A stretch of 64,000 nucleotides of DNA. It comes from Rhizobium sp. FKY42 (GTDB taxonomy: Bacteria > Pseudomonadota > Alphaproteobacteria > Rhizobiales > Rhizobiaceae). Every line of letters begins with the position of its first letter. The stretch's first letter is position 1. Below are positions 17,680 to 25,367 of this stretch, one piece after another. A model generated the notes under the pieces. That model was given only the letters and a program-made list of their open reading frames with translations. It was not told the DNA's origin and ran no database searches. The stretch is taken from the NCBI RefSeq assembly GCF_005222835.1, contig NZ_STGA01000059.1, positions 49,626 through 113,625 on the forward strand. Direction: 5' to 3'. A program made the position numbers and the translations under genes.

Positions 17680-17740
17680 CAGATGGGGCGACTATGCAAT
17701 CTCGATGGGATTTGCTGGGCTGACAGCTGTCAGCAGGGCC
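17680..17740 (-). promoter_or_regulatory. Putative activator-dependent lysis promoter (Plys-like)
   Basis: The perfect palindrome GCTGACAGCTGTCAGC is at 17719-17734, directly after the Mor-like gene and upstream of the endolysin gene. Downstream on the minus strand, TTGCATAGT around 17693-17701 could be an extended -10. The same palindrome precedes the protease gene (9779-9794). Position and pairing match the Mu late promoters Plys and PI. Confidence 0.6.
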
Positions 17741-17742
17741 AT

Positions 17743-18135
17743 TTAGAAAAGGCTGCCCTGCGAGCCGTCATCTGCTTTCATGCGCCAAATCGTGCGCTCG
17801 TGCAAGCCGCTTATGCGTGCTGCCTCACGCACACTCTTGCCCTGATCCAGAGCCGACTGCGCCCGACGGCGGGCCGACTTCAAAAGCGCGGTCGGTCCTT
17901 TCGGAATGACCTCGGCCTGCACACCCTTAAGCTTACCGTCAGGATCGAGCGTGGCAAGGGCACGGCAGATCTTGTCGGCGACATCAATTCCAACGAGTTC
18001 AGTCAACCAATGTTCCGGCTGGGCGCGCGGAGGAATCGACACACGGGTGCCACCGTGGCTTTCCGCAATGAGGAAAGCGACGTCCTTGCCAGCGATGTCG
18101 GCGATCTCGCCGAGTATTCCAGGAAGTGTGCTCAT
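17743..18135 (-). CDS. Mor/C-like middle-late transcription activator
   Basis: 130 residues from ATG 18135, which overlaps the previous stop (ATGA). The N-terminal part has the Mor pattern: GILGEIADIAGKDVAFLIAE, then the GGTRVSIPPR beta strand (Mu Mor has a GGGQVYIPRG-like strand), and a C-terminal helix-turn-helix (VREAARISGLHERTIWRMK). It lies between early genes and the lysis operon, just where mor/C sit in Mu. Predicted to bind the 16-bp palindrome immediately downstream of its own gene. Confidence 0.8.
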   Translation of the reverse strand: MSTLPGILGEIADIAGKDVAFLIAESHGGTRVSIPPRAQPEHWLTELVGIDVADKICRALATLDPDGKLKGVQAEVIPKGPTALLKSARRRAQSALDQGKSVREAARISGLHERTIWRMKADDGSQGSLF

Positions 18136-18326
18136 CGTTTCCATGTGGTTTCGAGACGCAGTTCGATTTCGATTTGCTGGGCTGTCAGTTGCCGCAGCTG
18201 GTTTTCTCGTCTGATGCGGGTTCGGGCATCAACACCGCCCTTGGCGAGCTTCTGTTGCAGCTCACGCCGCTCTTTCCGGATACGATCCAGTTGGGAGCGA
18301 TCAAAGAGCGGCAGCGAAGGTGTCAT
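18132..18326 (-). CDS. Small helical phage protein, unknown
   Basis: 64 residues from ATG 18326 (TGAAATG junction with the ASCH gene). Mostly a charged helix (LDRIRKERRELQQKLAKGGV). No family recognised. Its tight fit between the ASCH and Mor-like genes supports that it is real. Confidence 0.55.
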   Translation of the reverse strand: MTPSLPLFDRSQLDRIRKERRELQQKLAKGGVDARTRIRRENQLRQLTAQQIEIELRLETTWKR

Positions 18327-18327
18327 T

Positions 18328-18762
18328 TCAAATCGGGCTCCACCTGATAATGACACCCTCGAAGCGGCTGCCGGGGTTGTTTTCCCGCCAGAACCTCCCC
18401 ATGGTTTCGCGAGCGGTGGAGCCGATCAGTTTGGCTGGTGCCAGCCCTCGCAACCGATCCGGCGCAAATCCGTCGCTGATCGCAAAGGCTTCGATCTCGT
18501 CGCGCCGAAGCGGCATGCCGTCGATCTCGATGTATGCGATGCCGCAGCTGATCAGGTCGGTTGACATGATCACAATCGGCAGCACTTGGCGGCAGATCGG
18601 ATCGTCAATGATCTTGCGGCAGTGGATGGTCCGTAGGCCGGTGAACAGTTGCACCGGCTCGCCGGGATGCGCATGGCGGCGACGATGCCCCCTGATGGTG
18701 TGGGTCTTGGTGCCGTCTTCGATCTGCGGGCCGAAGAACTTTTTGAAGCCATAGGCGACCAT
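18328..18762 (-). CDS. ASCH-domain-like phage protein
   Basis: 144 residues from ATG 18762. It begins VAYGFKKFFGPQIEDGTKTH and continues TIRGHRRRHAHPGEPVQLFT, the KxxTIR...GxxxxL/VxLF pattern of ASCH/PUA-like RNA-binding domains. The second half has VIMSTDLISCGIAYIEIDG. Function in the phage unknown; ASCH proteins bind RNA or act in nucleotide metabolism. Confidence 0.65.
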   Translation of the reverse strand: MVAYGFKKFFGPQIEDGTKTHTIRGHRRRHAHPGEPVQLFTGLRTIHCRKIIDDPICRQVLPIVIMSTDLISCGIAYIEIDGMPLRRDEIEAFAISDGFAPDRLRGLAPAKLIGSTARETMGRFWRENNPGSRFEGVIIRWSPI

Positions 18763-18764
18763 AA

Positions 18765-19052
18765 TCAGATACCTCCGGCCGTTTCTATCGCTGCGGCTTT
18801 GCAACGATCCCACGCCTTGGCACAAAGGCGATCCAGTTTGACGGCCATGATCCGGTTGGACGATCCTGCCGGATAGACCCAGAAACTGTTGGAGCCGAAA
18901 CGCTTCTTGTAGAGACGGAACAGGCGATACTTCCTTCTGCGAAGTCGCGAAGGAACGGCCATCCAGTGGGGCCCACAAATCCACTCGCTGCAATCGTGCT
19001 TGGTCGTGCGCCGACAAAACGGAACACAGCAGGCAACCCGCTCGCTCATCAC
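18765..19052 (-). CDS. Small Cys-containing phage protein, unknown
   Basis: 95 residues. N-terminal Cys/His cluster (VACCVPFCRRTTKHDCSEWI) suggests a zinc-binding module; the rest is basic and aromatic (RRRKYRLFRLYKKRFG). It overlaps the GemA gene by 4 bases. No family recognised. Confidence 0.6.
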   Translation of the reverse strand: MMSERVACCVPFCRRTTKHDCSEWICGPHWMAVPSRLRRRKYRLFRLYKKRFGSNSFWVYPAGSSNRIMAVKLDRLCAKAWDRCKAAAIETAGGI

Positions 19053-19690
19053 GCACCCGCCTTTCTGGAGCGGATCTGCTCACCAAATCGGTTCATGACA
19101 ACTTGCCATTCCCGATCGGTGACAGCGGCCAGATAGAGCACGCGCTGGCCGATGATGGTGGCGACCGTCTGATCAAATCCACGCCGGTTGATGCGGTCGG
19201 CCGCTGGGTTCAGTATCCTCCACTGGGCCCAGGCGATCTTGGCGGTGTCGCGTTCCATCCAGTCGAGATTGTCATGGCCGGTAAACGTCACACCAGCTTC
19301 CCGCTGAAGCCACGCCTTCAGCGCTTCGATAGCCGATCGTGCGTCTTCGGCATGGTGGAGAAACCGGGCATGATCCAAACCGGTCTGACGCTTCACGAAT
19401 GCGATCAGAGCAGCATCGCGGCGATCACGCACCACGCCAAGATTATAGCCAGAAATCCAAAGCGCCTGGAGCTTTTTCGCAAACTTGCCTTGAAGGCCTT
19501 TTTGAGATGTCTTTGAAGAGGCCTCAAACCCTTCATTGCGGAACACGGTCAGCACCTTCTGGCGCTCGGCCTCGGTCATATCCTTGGCAGAGGACTTGCC
19601 AGTGATGTTGGATAGCTTGGCACGGTAGGTATCTTCATCGAGACCGAGCTGCTTCCTGGCGATATGAATGGCTGCGATTGAGGAGGTCAT
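19049..19690 (-). CDS. GemA/gp16 family regulatory protein (DUF1018)
   Basis: 213 residues. The N-terminus SIAAIHIARKQLGLDEDTYR and following GKSSAKDMTEAERQKVL match the Mu gp16/GemA family almost canonically; the middle KKLQALWISGYNLGVVRDRR is also typical. GemA modulates host gene expression and DNA topology in Mu and its gene always precedes mor, as here. Confidence 0.9.
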   Translation of the reverse strand: MTSSIAAIHIARKQLGLDEDTYRAKLSNITGKSSAKDMTEAERQKVLTVFRNEGFEASSKTSQKGLQGKFAKKLQALWISGYNLGVVRDRRDAALIAFVKRQTGLDHARFLHHAEDARSAIEALKAWLQREAGVTFTGHDNLDWMERDTAKIAWAQWRILNPAADRINRRGFDQTVATIIGQRVLYLAAVTDREWQVVMNRFGEQIRSRKAGA

Positions 19691-19884
19691 TTCAGTCTCC
19701 TGTCGATCTGACGGGCAAGGGTATGAAGGTTGACGTCCATCATGTGGATGCTGCCTTCCGGTTCATCGGCAACAATTCGGGCATAGGTCTCGCCTTCGAA
19801 GCCGATGATCTCGCAGCCGTCTGCGGCATACTCTTCGATCAGGGCAGACAGGATGCGATCGATGCGGGGCAGATCATCCTGCAT
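19687..19884 (-). CDS. Small early phage protein, unknown
   Basis: 65 residues from ATG 19884, overlapping neighbours at both ends. Acidic, with IDRILSALIEEYAADGCEII. No family recognised. Confidence 0.55.
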   Translation of the reverse strand: MQDDLPRIDRILSALIEEYAADGCEIIGFEGETYARIVADEPEGSIHMMDVNLHTLARQIDRRLK

Positions 19885-20143
19885 CTGTAATCCTCCGAAT
19901 GAGCTGACCTTCAACAATCTCACCAAGGCCGCGCCGATCGGCGACCGCTTGGGCGGCATTTGCTGATGCCGCGATAATGGTGCCGCCGTAGCAGCGACCG
20001 TCTGCCGGATTGCGAAACGACGTGACGAAGATCAGGCCAAGCACTGTGAGATGTTCGCGGATCTCGTCCTGGAAACCGGATGCATCGTCGAAGCAAATGC
20101 CGTTTGCGATGGGGCGAGATGGGTGAACCGAGATCATCGCCAC
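19874..20143 (-). CDS. Small early phage protein, unknown
   Basis: 89 residues (MAMISVHPSRPIANGICFDD). Contains YGGTIIAASANAAQAVADRR, a compact alpha/beta pattern. Overlaps the next gene by 11 bases. No family recognised. Confidence 0.55.
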   Translation of the reverse strand: MAMISVHPSRPIANGICFDDASGFQDEIREHLTVLGLIFVTSFRNPADGRCYGGTIIAASANAAQAVADRRGLGEIVEGQLIRRITDAG

Positions 20144-20144
20144 C

Positions 20145-20306
20145 TCACTTAACTAATCGGGCGATTGAGAAACCGATCGCCAAGGCAGCCATGAACAGGA
20201 ATAGCCAGACGTAGACCTGAGAAACACCAAGCCGGATTAGCATCTTGCAGATCTGTTCAAGAACGAACGAGAACCCGAAGGCAAGTAGGAGGAAATCGAG
20301 CCGCAT
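20145..20306 (-). CDS. Small membrane protein
   Basis: 53 residues from ATG 20306, overlapping the stop of the upstream gene (TGATG). Two hydrophobic stretches (LDFLLLAFGFSFVLEQI and VYVWLFLFMAALAIGFSIA). Possibly a superinfection or membrane-associated early protein; no assignment possible. Confidence 0.55.
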   Translation of the reverse strand: MRLDFLLLAFGFSFVLEQICKMLIRLGVSQVYVWLFLFMAALAIGFSIARLVK

Positions 20307-20557
20307 CACACCACACCTGCCTTCGCCGCATCCGCTGCGGCTTCCCGGTTGAGGGCTGCCGCAGCAACGTGGCTGCCGGATGGGCAAGGCTTCGAGACCG
20401 CGATTTCGTTGTTCGCGATCACGAACTCAGCCCCGCAGGCAAAGGTGCTGATGGCGAAGGCGATACCGCCGCCGCCATTGATGATAGTCTGTCCACAGGC
20501 TGGGCAGTTCGCCTGGGCAACAAGCTTGCGGACGCGGTAAGACAGGAGCGAGGTCAA
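20306..20557 (-). CDS. Small early phage protein, possible zinc site
   Basis: 83 residues. CPAC near residue 18 and later Cys residues may bind zinc (VAQANCPACGQTI). Unknown function. Coupled by overlap to neighbours on both sides. Confidence 0.5.
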   Translation of the reverse strand: MTSLLSYRVRKLVAQANCPACGQTIINGGGGIAFAISTFACGAEFVIANNEIAVSKPCPSGSHVAAAALNREAAADAAKAGVV

Positions 20558-21600
20558 AGGATTTGCTCCTTCGAAGGGGCTGCGTCTAAGGCCAAAAGGC
20601 GATTAGCCAATGCAGTAAAGAACCGAGAAAGTTCAGGGTCTAGTTGTTCTCTGGACTGCATTCTGCATTGATCAGCAAGCTCTGAGAGCGTCCACCTGTC
20701 AAAACGCCCTCCGTCGATCTCCGGCACTACATGTATTGAGGGCGTTGGATGCGCAGCAAGGAACTCGTTTGCTACCCGCAACGATGCAAATCTAGCACCC
20801 GCAAGAAACGCGGCGGCGATCCCCTTTGATGCGACGCTCTTGTCGGCCTCATAGGATTTTGCGACTACCTCAAACGGCGCAATCGTAGGGTAAATGTTGG
20901 CTTCAGGTGCCGCCGATGTTGACCGACCAACCTTTGCGAGTGCGGTCATCAGTTCGATCTGGAAGCCCATAGTAATCGGGCGTCCATAAAATGGACGTAT
21001 GACCTCAAGAACTTCCTCATCCAGATCGGAGACTCGCAAAGGGGGTGCTGGATGTGCGGCGAGTTCGTACCTGAGCGAAGCAACAGCATCCGATAAGGGA
21101 TCGCCGTCCCATTCCGGATGCATCTGCTCGCGGAAATGCTTTTCTGCCTCTATGACTTTTTGAGCCGCATCCCGAAGGCCTGGCCAGTCTCCGATGCGGC
21201 GGATCTCGTAACCATCAGCGGCAAGGCGCTCCATGATCCCCTTGACCTCTTCGACCTCGATGTTTTCGAGGCTCCACGTCAGTGCCAGAGCAAGTGCTAC
21301 CCGCTCTTCATGCGTGGAGCCGACCGGCAAAGCAGGCTCCAGTTCGCCCACTAGAGGCTTCAGTCCCATTTCCTCAAGAACAGAGAGCAGATATTCAGCC
21401 GCTCGGGGAAAGGTGATTTGATCTGGCCAGAGCTTTTCGAATTGCTCCGCTGGCATAGAGATCTTCTGATCAACTGAACCGGCATCGGCCATTGTAACCT
21501 GATGCATAACGATCTGATCGCCATCATGCTCGGCGTAGAACAGTACGTTGATCCCCGGACGAATCTTTTCGATGTGGCAGAAGTTGAGTGCGTTAATCAA
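20554..21600 (-). CDS. Large early phage protein, unknown
   Basis: 348 residues. No family recognised. Internally it repeats a theme of AAHP...P...V/DL elements (YELAAHPAPPLRVSDLDEE; FLAAHPTPSIHVVPEIDGG), as if built from phage accessory modules that are shuffled between genes. Overlaps neighbours by 4 bases on both sides, so it belongs to the early operon. Confidence 0.6.
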   Translation of the reverse strand: MINALNFCHIEKIRPGINVLFYAEHDGDQIVMHQVTMADAGSVDQKISMPAEQFEKLWPDQITFPRAAEYLLSVLEEMGLKPLVGELEPALPVGSTHEERVALALALTWSLENIEVEEVKGIMERLAADGYEIRRIGDWPGLRDAAQKVIEAEKHFREQMHPEWDGDPLSDAVASLRYELAAHPAPPLRVSDLDEEVLEVIRPFYGRPITMGFQIELMTALAKVGRSTSAAPEANIYPTIAPFEVVAKSYEADKSVASKGIAAAFLAGARFASLRVANEFLAAHPTPSIHVVPEIDGGRFDRWTLSELADQCRMQSREQLDPELSRFFTALANRLLALDAAPSKEQIL

Positions 21601-21896
21601 TGCATCCCCCCGTCAACGATGATGGTTTGCGAGTTTGGACGGTTTGCGGCGATGAGCGCGGCGACCTGACGTGAAAGCTCTTTATCTACGGTCTGGCGCA
21701 TTTGCTTCCGGATACGGCTATCCCCGATCGCTGCCATACTTTCCGCAAGGCTTGCTAAAAGAGCGCCGATCGCAGCATTGAGCATTGGCGTCTCAAACTG
21801 CTTGGCTGCCTCCTGCATTGCCGTCTCAATGGCCTTGTGAAGGATCTCAGTCTGCCGGGCACGTTCCGCCCGATAGGTGCTTTCAGATATTGTCAT
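21597..21896 (-). CDS. Small helical early protein, unknown
   Basis: 99 residues from ATG 21896 (ATGA overlap). Helical, with YRAERARQTEILHKAIETAM and a long Ala-rich middle. No family recognised. Confidence 0.55.
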   Translation of the reverse strand: MTISESTYRAERARQTEILHKAIETAMQEAAKQFETPMLNAAIGALLASLAESMAAIGDSRIRKQMRQTVDKELSRQVAALIAANRPNSQTIIVDGGMH

Positions 21897-22117
21897 GCCG
21901 CACCTGCCATATCGCCGAGGGCATCCATCGTCAGCATGTTTGCCATATGGTTGGAGAGTGCCGGGCACGGATCGGCGGCGATGATCGTGCCCGTGGTCTC
22001 GGAAACGATGAACGAGGATCCGCACTGAAAGCGAGCGGAAACGCCAACGTGGCGCAGTGCCAAGCATGCGGGGCAGCGGGTCAAAATACTCAATCGAGCT
22101 TTGAGGAGATGTTTCAC
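21893..22117 (-). CDS. Small early protein with Cys pair
   Basis: 74 residues. CPAC-like motif (LTRCPACLALRHVGVSARF) and a later Cys suggest a partial zinc ribbon. Overlaps the upstream gene by 4 bases. Function unknown. Confidence 0.5.
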   Translation of the reverse strand: MKHLLKARLSILTRCPACLALRHVGVSARFQCGSSFIVSETTGTIIAADPCPALSNHMANMLTMDALGDMAGAA

Positions 22118-22284
22118 GCGCCTTCTCCCTTCTTGTGTTCCGCGGAAAGTTCATTGAGATTTTGACCCGGAAAGAGCTTCCGCAGATCGAAGCCACCCGT
22201 TGACCGAATGGTCATGGTTCCGTCTCTGTTGAGTTTCATCGAAACCGTTACCGGCTTCTTGCGAGGTTTCGACTTCTTAGCCAT
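22114..22284 (-). CDS. Small basic early protein
   Basis: 56 residues from ATG 22284, preceded by GAGG. Basic N-terminus (MAKKSKPRKKPVTVSMKLN) followed by a short beta strand. Too small to classify. Confidence 0.5.
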   Translation of the reverse strand: MAKKSKPRKKPVTVSMKLNRDGTMTIRSTGGFDLRKLFPGQNLNELSAEHKKGEGA

Positions 22285-22292
22285 GTCCCACC

Positions 22293-22949
22293 TCAAGCCT
22301 TGGCGAGGTCGATGGTGATGGCCTCAAAGCCATCTTCCAGGGACTTGCGCTGGTAGAACCGGACATATTCCTTGGAACCGGTGACGCGGATCGAGGCCCG
22401 TATTGCTTCCATTGCCCGCTTCCAGCGATGATCGTCGATCTCCAGGCGCAAGAGCATGAACAGCTCGGATTTGTTGATCTGGCCTTCCTTGTCCGTGTTG
22501 AAAGCACGGGTCACGATGGACTGAATTTCGGGGCGGGAATCGGCTGACCATTCATTCAAGCACTGGTCGATCAGCACCTTGGCGATCTGGAGCTGCGGTC
22601 CGAATGCGATCTGATCAGCGACCTGCACCTTCACCTGCATCAGTCCATCGATGGACTGATAGGTCTTGTTGCCCTTCTTGCCACCGACGGATGTTCCGTA
22701 CTCCTGGGCGAGCAGCTGATCGAAGCCGGAGATATCGGCCATGGTATGATCGCGGAATCGGGTGATCTGCGCATTCAGCTCGACCGCGAAACCGATGATC
22801 TTGCGGACCATCTCGTCTTCCAGCTTGTCTTCAGCCTTGATGTTGGCAACGGGCACAAGATTGCCCTTTGCATCTGTCATGTATTCCCGGCCGTTGACGA
22901 TCGTGACGCCATCGGTGCGGTCTGTCTGTTCAATGAGGACGGCTTGCAT
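22293..22949 (-). CDS. DUF3164 family protein
   Basis: 218 residues. The pattern GREYMTDAKGNLVPVANIK, then ADISGFDQLLAQEYG and GLMQVKVQVADQIAFGPQLQ is that of DUF3164, found in the early region of most Mu-like phages just after MuB (where Mu has genes such as kil to gam). Function unknown; likely replication support. Confidence 0.85.
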   Translation of the reverse strand: MQAVLIEQTDRTDGVTIVNGREYMTDAKGNLVPVANIKAEDKLEDEMVRKIIGFAVELNAQITRFRDHTMADISGFDQLLAQEYGTSVGGKKGNKTYQSIDGLMQVKVQVADQIAFGPQLQIAKVLIDQCLNEWSADSRPEIQSIVTRAFNTDKEGQINKSELFMLLRLEIDDHRWKRAMEAIRASIRVTGSKEYVRFYQRKSLEDGFEAITIDLAKA

Positions 22950-23001
22950 ATTGGTTCTTCCTGTCTGGAAATGACGTTTAAATGCGCTTCAAAGCGCAGG
23001 A

Positions 23002-23316
23002 TCAGGGCTGGTGGCTGTGAGCTGACGGACGCCGGATAAACGGCACGACATTGCTCTTCTCGCCACGGAAGGCCGACAACACGGCAGCACCCCGTCCATT
23101 GACCAGGACACGGCAACTGATGCCTGCCTGCTGGAGCCGATCGGATTCGATCAGCCTGGCTTCCATGGAGCGAGCCTGTGCTGCAAAGCGGCTGAAGTTC
23201 TGGATCGTTTCTTCCAGTTCCTCGCCTGTCAGAACGATGCCGCCGTGGCGGAAATCTGCCATTCTGTCACGAGCTGCCTTCAAGGCGTCGGAGAGCTTTT
23301 CGAACTCCTGTGTCAT
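23002..23316 (-). CDS. Early phage protein, unknown
   Basis: 104 residues, helical N-terminal half (FEKLSDALKAARDRMADFRH). A FRGEKSNVVPFIRRP tail is seen. No family recognised. Starts overlapping the end of the upstream small gene. Confidence 0.55.
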   Translation of the reverse strand: MTQEFEKLSDALKAARDRMADFRHGGIVLTGEELEETIQNFSRFAAQARSMEARLIESDRLQQAGISCRVLVNGRGAAVLSAFRGEKSNVVPFIRRPSAHSHQP

Positions 23317-23528
23317 CGTGCAATTCCCTTGATGTCGATGATGGGGGAAGAAACCAGCATGCCGTCGAGCGCCACATGCGGGCGGCCGGAAGCAATTTCG
23401 ACGCGTTCCTCAAGATTGCGCGCCTCGATCTCGAAGGCGCGAAGCGAGAGCATGAAACTCGCCATATCTTCCGGCAGACCGTTGGCATGTACGCACTGGC
23501 GCAATTCGCGCAGAGCATCAGAGAGCAT
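23313..23528 (-). CDS. Small early phage protein, unknown
   Basis: 71 residues from ATG 23528, chosen because AAGGAG lies 6 bases upstream. Helical (MLSDALRELRQCVHANGLPE). No family recognised. Confidence 0.55.
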   Translation of the reverse strand: MLSDALRELRQCVHANGLPEDMASFMLSLRAFEIEARNLEERVEIASGRPHVALDGMLVSSPIIDIKGIAR

Positions 23529-23931
23529 CGTCATCTCCTTTTGGTGAAAGTCGGCTGTTGGGGCAGTTGGCGCGGCAGGCATGAAACATTGCTGCCCTGT
23601 GCGACGAGGTCGCCGCGTAGGGCTTGGACTGCCAGTCGAGGCAAACGTTCCGGGCGATGTCGCCCAGCGCTGGGCAGATTACGGTTTCCGACATCAAAGC
23701 ACCGCGCACCATCTGCTCGACGCGGCTGATGTCTCCTTTGTAGGAGTTGGAAAGCACGCTGCTAACGACAGCGGGCGAATAGTCGATGCGCTTGGCAACG
23801 GCTGACTGGCTGTTGTGACGGCAAGTTTCTGCCAGCACGACAACCCAATCCGGCAATGAGTTCCCCCATGCCGCATTTGCCTTTTCAACGGGATCGACAG
23901 TGCTTCTGGCCGAAAGAGGTCCGCGGTTCAT
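23518..23931 (-). CDS. Helix-turn-helix-like early protein
   Basis: 137 residues. Segment VVLAETCRHNSQSAVAKRID and YSPAVVSSVLSNSYKGDISR form a plausible Cro/CI-type helix-turn-helix. A Cys cluster (CPALGDIARNVCLDWQ; CRANCPNSR) follows. Probably a regulator in the early operon. Confidence 0.6.
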   Translation of the reverse strand: MNRGPLSARSTVDPVEKANAAWGNSLPDWVVVLAETCRHNSQSAVAKRIDYSPAVVSSVLSNSYKGDISRVEQMVRGALMSETVICPALGDIARNVCLDWQSKPYAATSSHRAAMFHACRANCPNSRLSPKGDDDAL

Positions 23932-24548
23932 GTGCGGTCCTCCTCGGCAATGAGATCACCCAGCACCTGATTAGAGTTCGGGTCGAAGACGAACTTCGCC
24001 TGCATGCGACGAGGAGGCTTCGGGCCAGTGTTTGCGGAACCCTTCAACACATAGATGTTGCGGTTCTCGCCACGCTTTCCGGCCTTTTGCAGAACAAGCA
24101 GGCCAGCCCGGTGCAAAAGGAGGCAATATTGCTTTGCCGTATTGCGGGCGACGATCGCATCATCTGTGCTTGCGTCGATCGTCAATTCGTCAACGGTGAA
24201 ACCACCACGGCGACGGCGCATGACGTTCCACATAGCCTGAAGACGTTTGCCCATCAGGCTCTCACGCTCGTTGACCGAGACAACGGGGCATTGGCTCTGC
24301 CGCTTGATGAGCCGGAACGTACGGGCGCTTTCTGTGGTCGGTGTCCGTTCGATGATGCCCGCCTTTTCCAGCTTTCGCAGGAACATCCCGAGCTGCTTCT
24401 CGTGGTATGGCTCAGAGGCACCGTCCAGATCAGCATAGGTGAATGACTGGCCCTCGCGGGTCATATCGAGGATGAGCTGCCACCAGAAAGCACTACCATT
24501 GCGTAGAGGCCGCGAACCCGAAACGTCTATTCTCACCTGGGTACGCAT
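23928..24548 (-). CDS. Winged-helix-like early protein, unknown
   Basis: 206 residues. Two helix-turn-helix-like segments: EKQLGMFLRKLEKAGIIER and IVARNTAKQYCLLLHRAGLL, the second followed by a KRGENRNIYVL wing. Overlaps the end of MuB. This gene type follows MuB in rhizobial Mu-like prophages; function unknown. Confidence 0.6.
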   Translation of the reverse strand: MRTQVRIDVSGSRPLRNGSAFWWQLILDMTREGQSFTYADLDGASEPYHEKQLGMFLRKLEKAGIIERTPTTESARTFRLIKRQSQCPVVSVNERESLMGKRLQAMWNVMRRRRGGFTVDELTIDASTDDAIVARNTAKQYCLLLHRAGLLVLQKAGKRGENRNIYVLKGSANTGPKPPRRMQAKFVFDPNSNQVLGDLIAEEDRT

Positions 24549-25303
24549 CAGCGCGTCCTCCGGGGTGCCTGACCCGTGAAGTAGGTGCCGGAATAGTCTG
24601 CCAGGGCAATCGCTGTAAGGCCGTTGGCGCGGGCAAATTGCGCGATTTCCGCAAGCGACGTTACAATGCGGGATGCAACGCCTCGGGTTTTGGAAACCAC
24701 TTCCGCCAGCAGATCGTCACCGAATTTCAGGTTGCGGTGATAGATGCCTGCCAGTGCCCTGGCATCGTCCAGATCCGAAGGGTTGGCCATGCCATAGGCC
24801 GTGACGCGATTTTCGCACCGCTCATAGCGGGCAAGCTTCTGCGGCAGTTGCTCTTCGCCGACCAGCAGCACCGGAATGCGCGCGCCCTTGTAGATGTCGC
24901 GCACCAGCTCGATCATGTTCTTGTCAACGAGCTTATCGGCCTCGTCGATGATCATCAGCCGGTTAGGATCGTCCTGAAGCAGGCGCAGCGCCTGCATCAT
25001 CATGCCAGCGATGGTTCCTTTCGGTCGATCGACGCCCAATTCGGAGAGCAGGCTTTCGCAGAAGGTGCGCTTGGTCCAGAAGTCGAACACTTCAAGATAG
25101 ATGGCACCCGTCTTGTTCTGGACATAGGTGCTGGCTTTGGATTTGCCGTAGCCGGATGGACCATAGAACAGGCCAAGCCCGTCCACGCCTGCCGGTCGGT
25201 CGATAATGCGCTGCGCGACTGCGTAAGCGCCAGCGACGTTCTTCAGCGGTGCGACAGTCCCAAATCCGGGTGATATGTTGACATTCGTATTCATGGTAGT
25301 CAT
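24548..25303 (-). CDS. MuB-like AAA+ target-DNA activator
   Basis: 251 residues from ATG 25303 (MTTMNTNVNI). Walker A GPSGYGKS at residues 48-55, Walker B RLMIIDEADKL, sensor region VLLVGEEQLPQKLARYERCE. These are typical of MuB and TniB-like ATPases that bind target DNA, stimulate the transposase and give target immunity. It follows the MuA-like gene with 65 bases between. Confidence 0.92.
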   Translation of the reverse strand: MTTMNTNVNISPGFGTVAPLKNVAGAYAVAQRIIDRPAGVDGLGLFYGPSGYGKSKASTYVQNKTGAIYLEVFDFWTKRTFCESLLSELGVDRPKGTIAGMMMQALRLLQDDPNRLMIIDEADKLVDKNMIELVRDIYKGARIPVLLVGEEQLPQKLARYERCENRVTAYGMANPSDLDDARALAGIYHRNLKFGDDLLAEVVSKTRGVASRIVTSLAEIAQFARANGLTAIALADYSGTYFTGQAPRRTR

Positions 25304-25367
25304 CTTTCTGATTGCTCGTTCATCCCTAGAGGCCGTTGGGTTGCCGCCCATCAGGCCTCTCCTCGTT

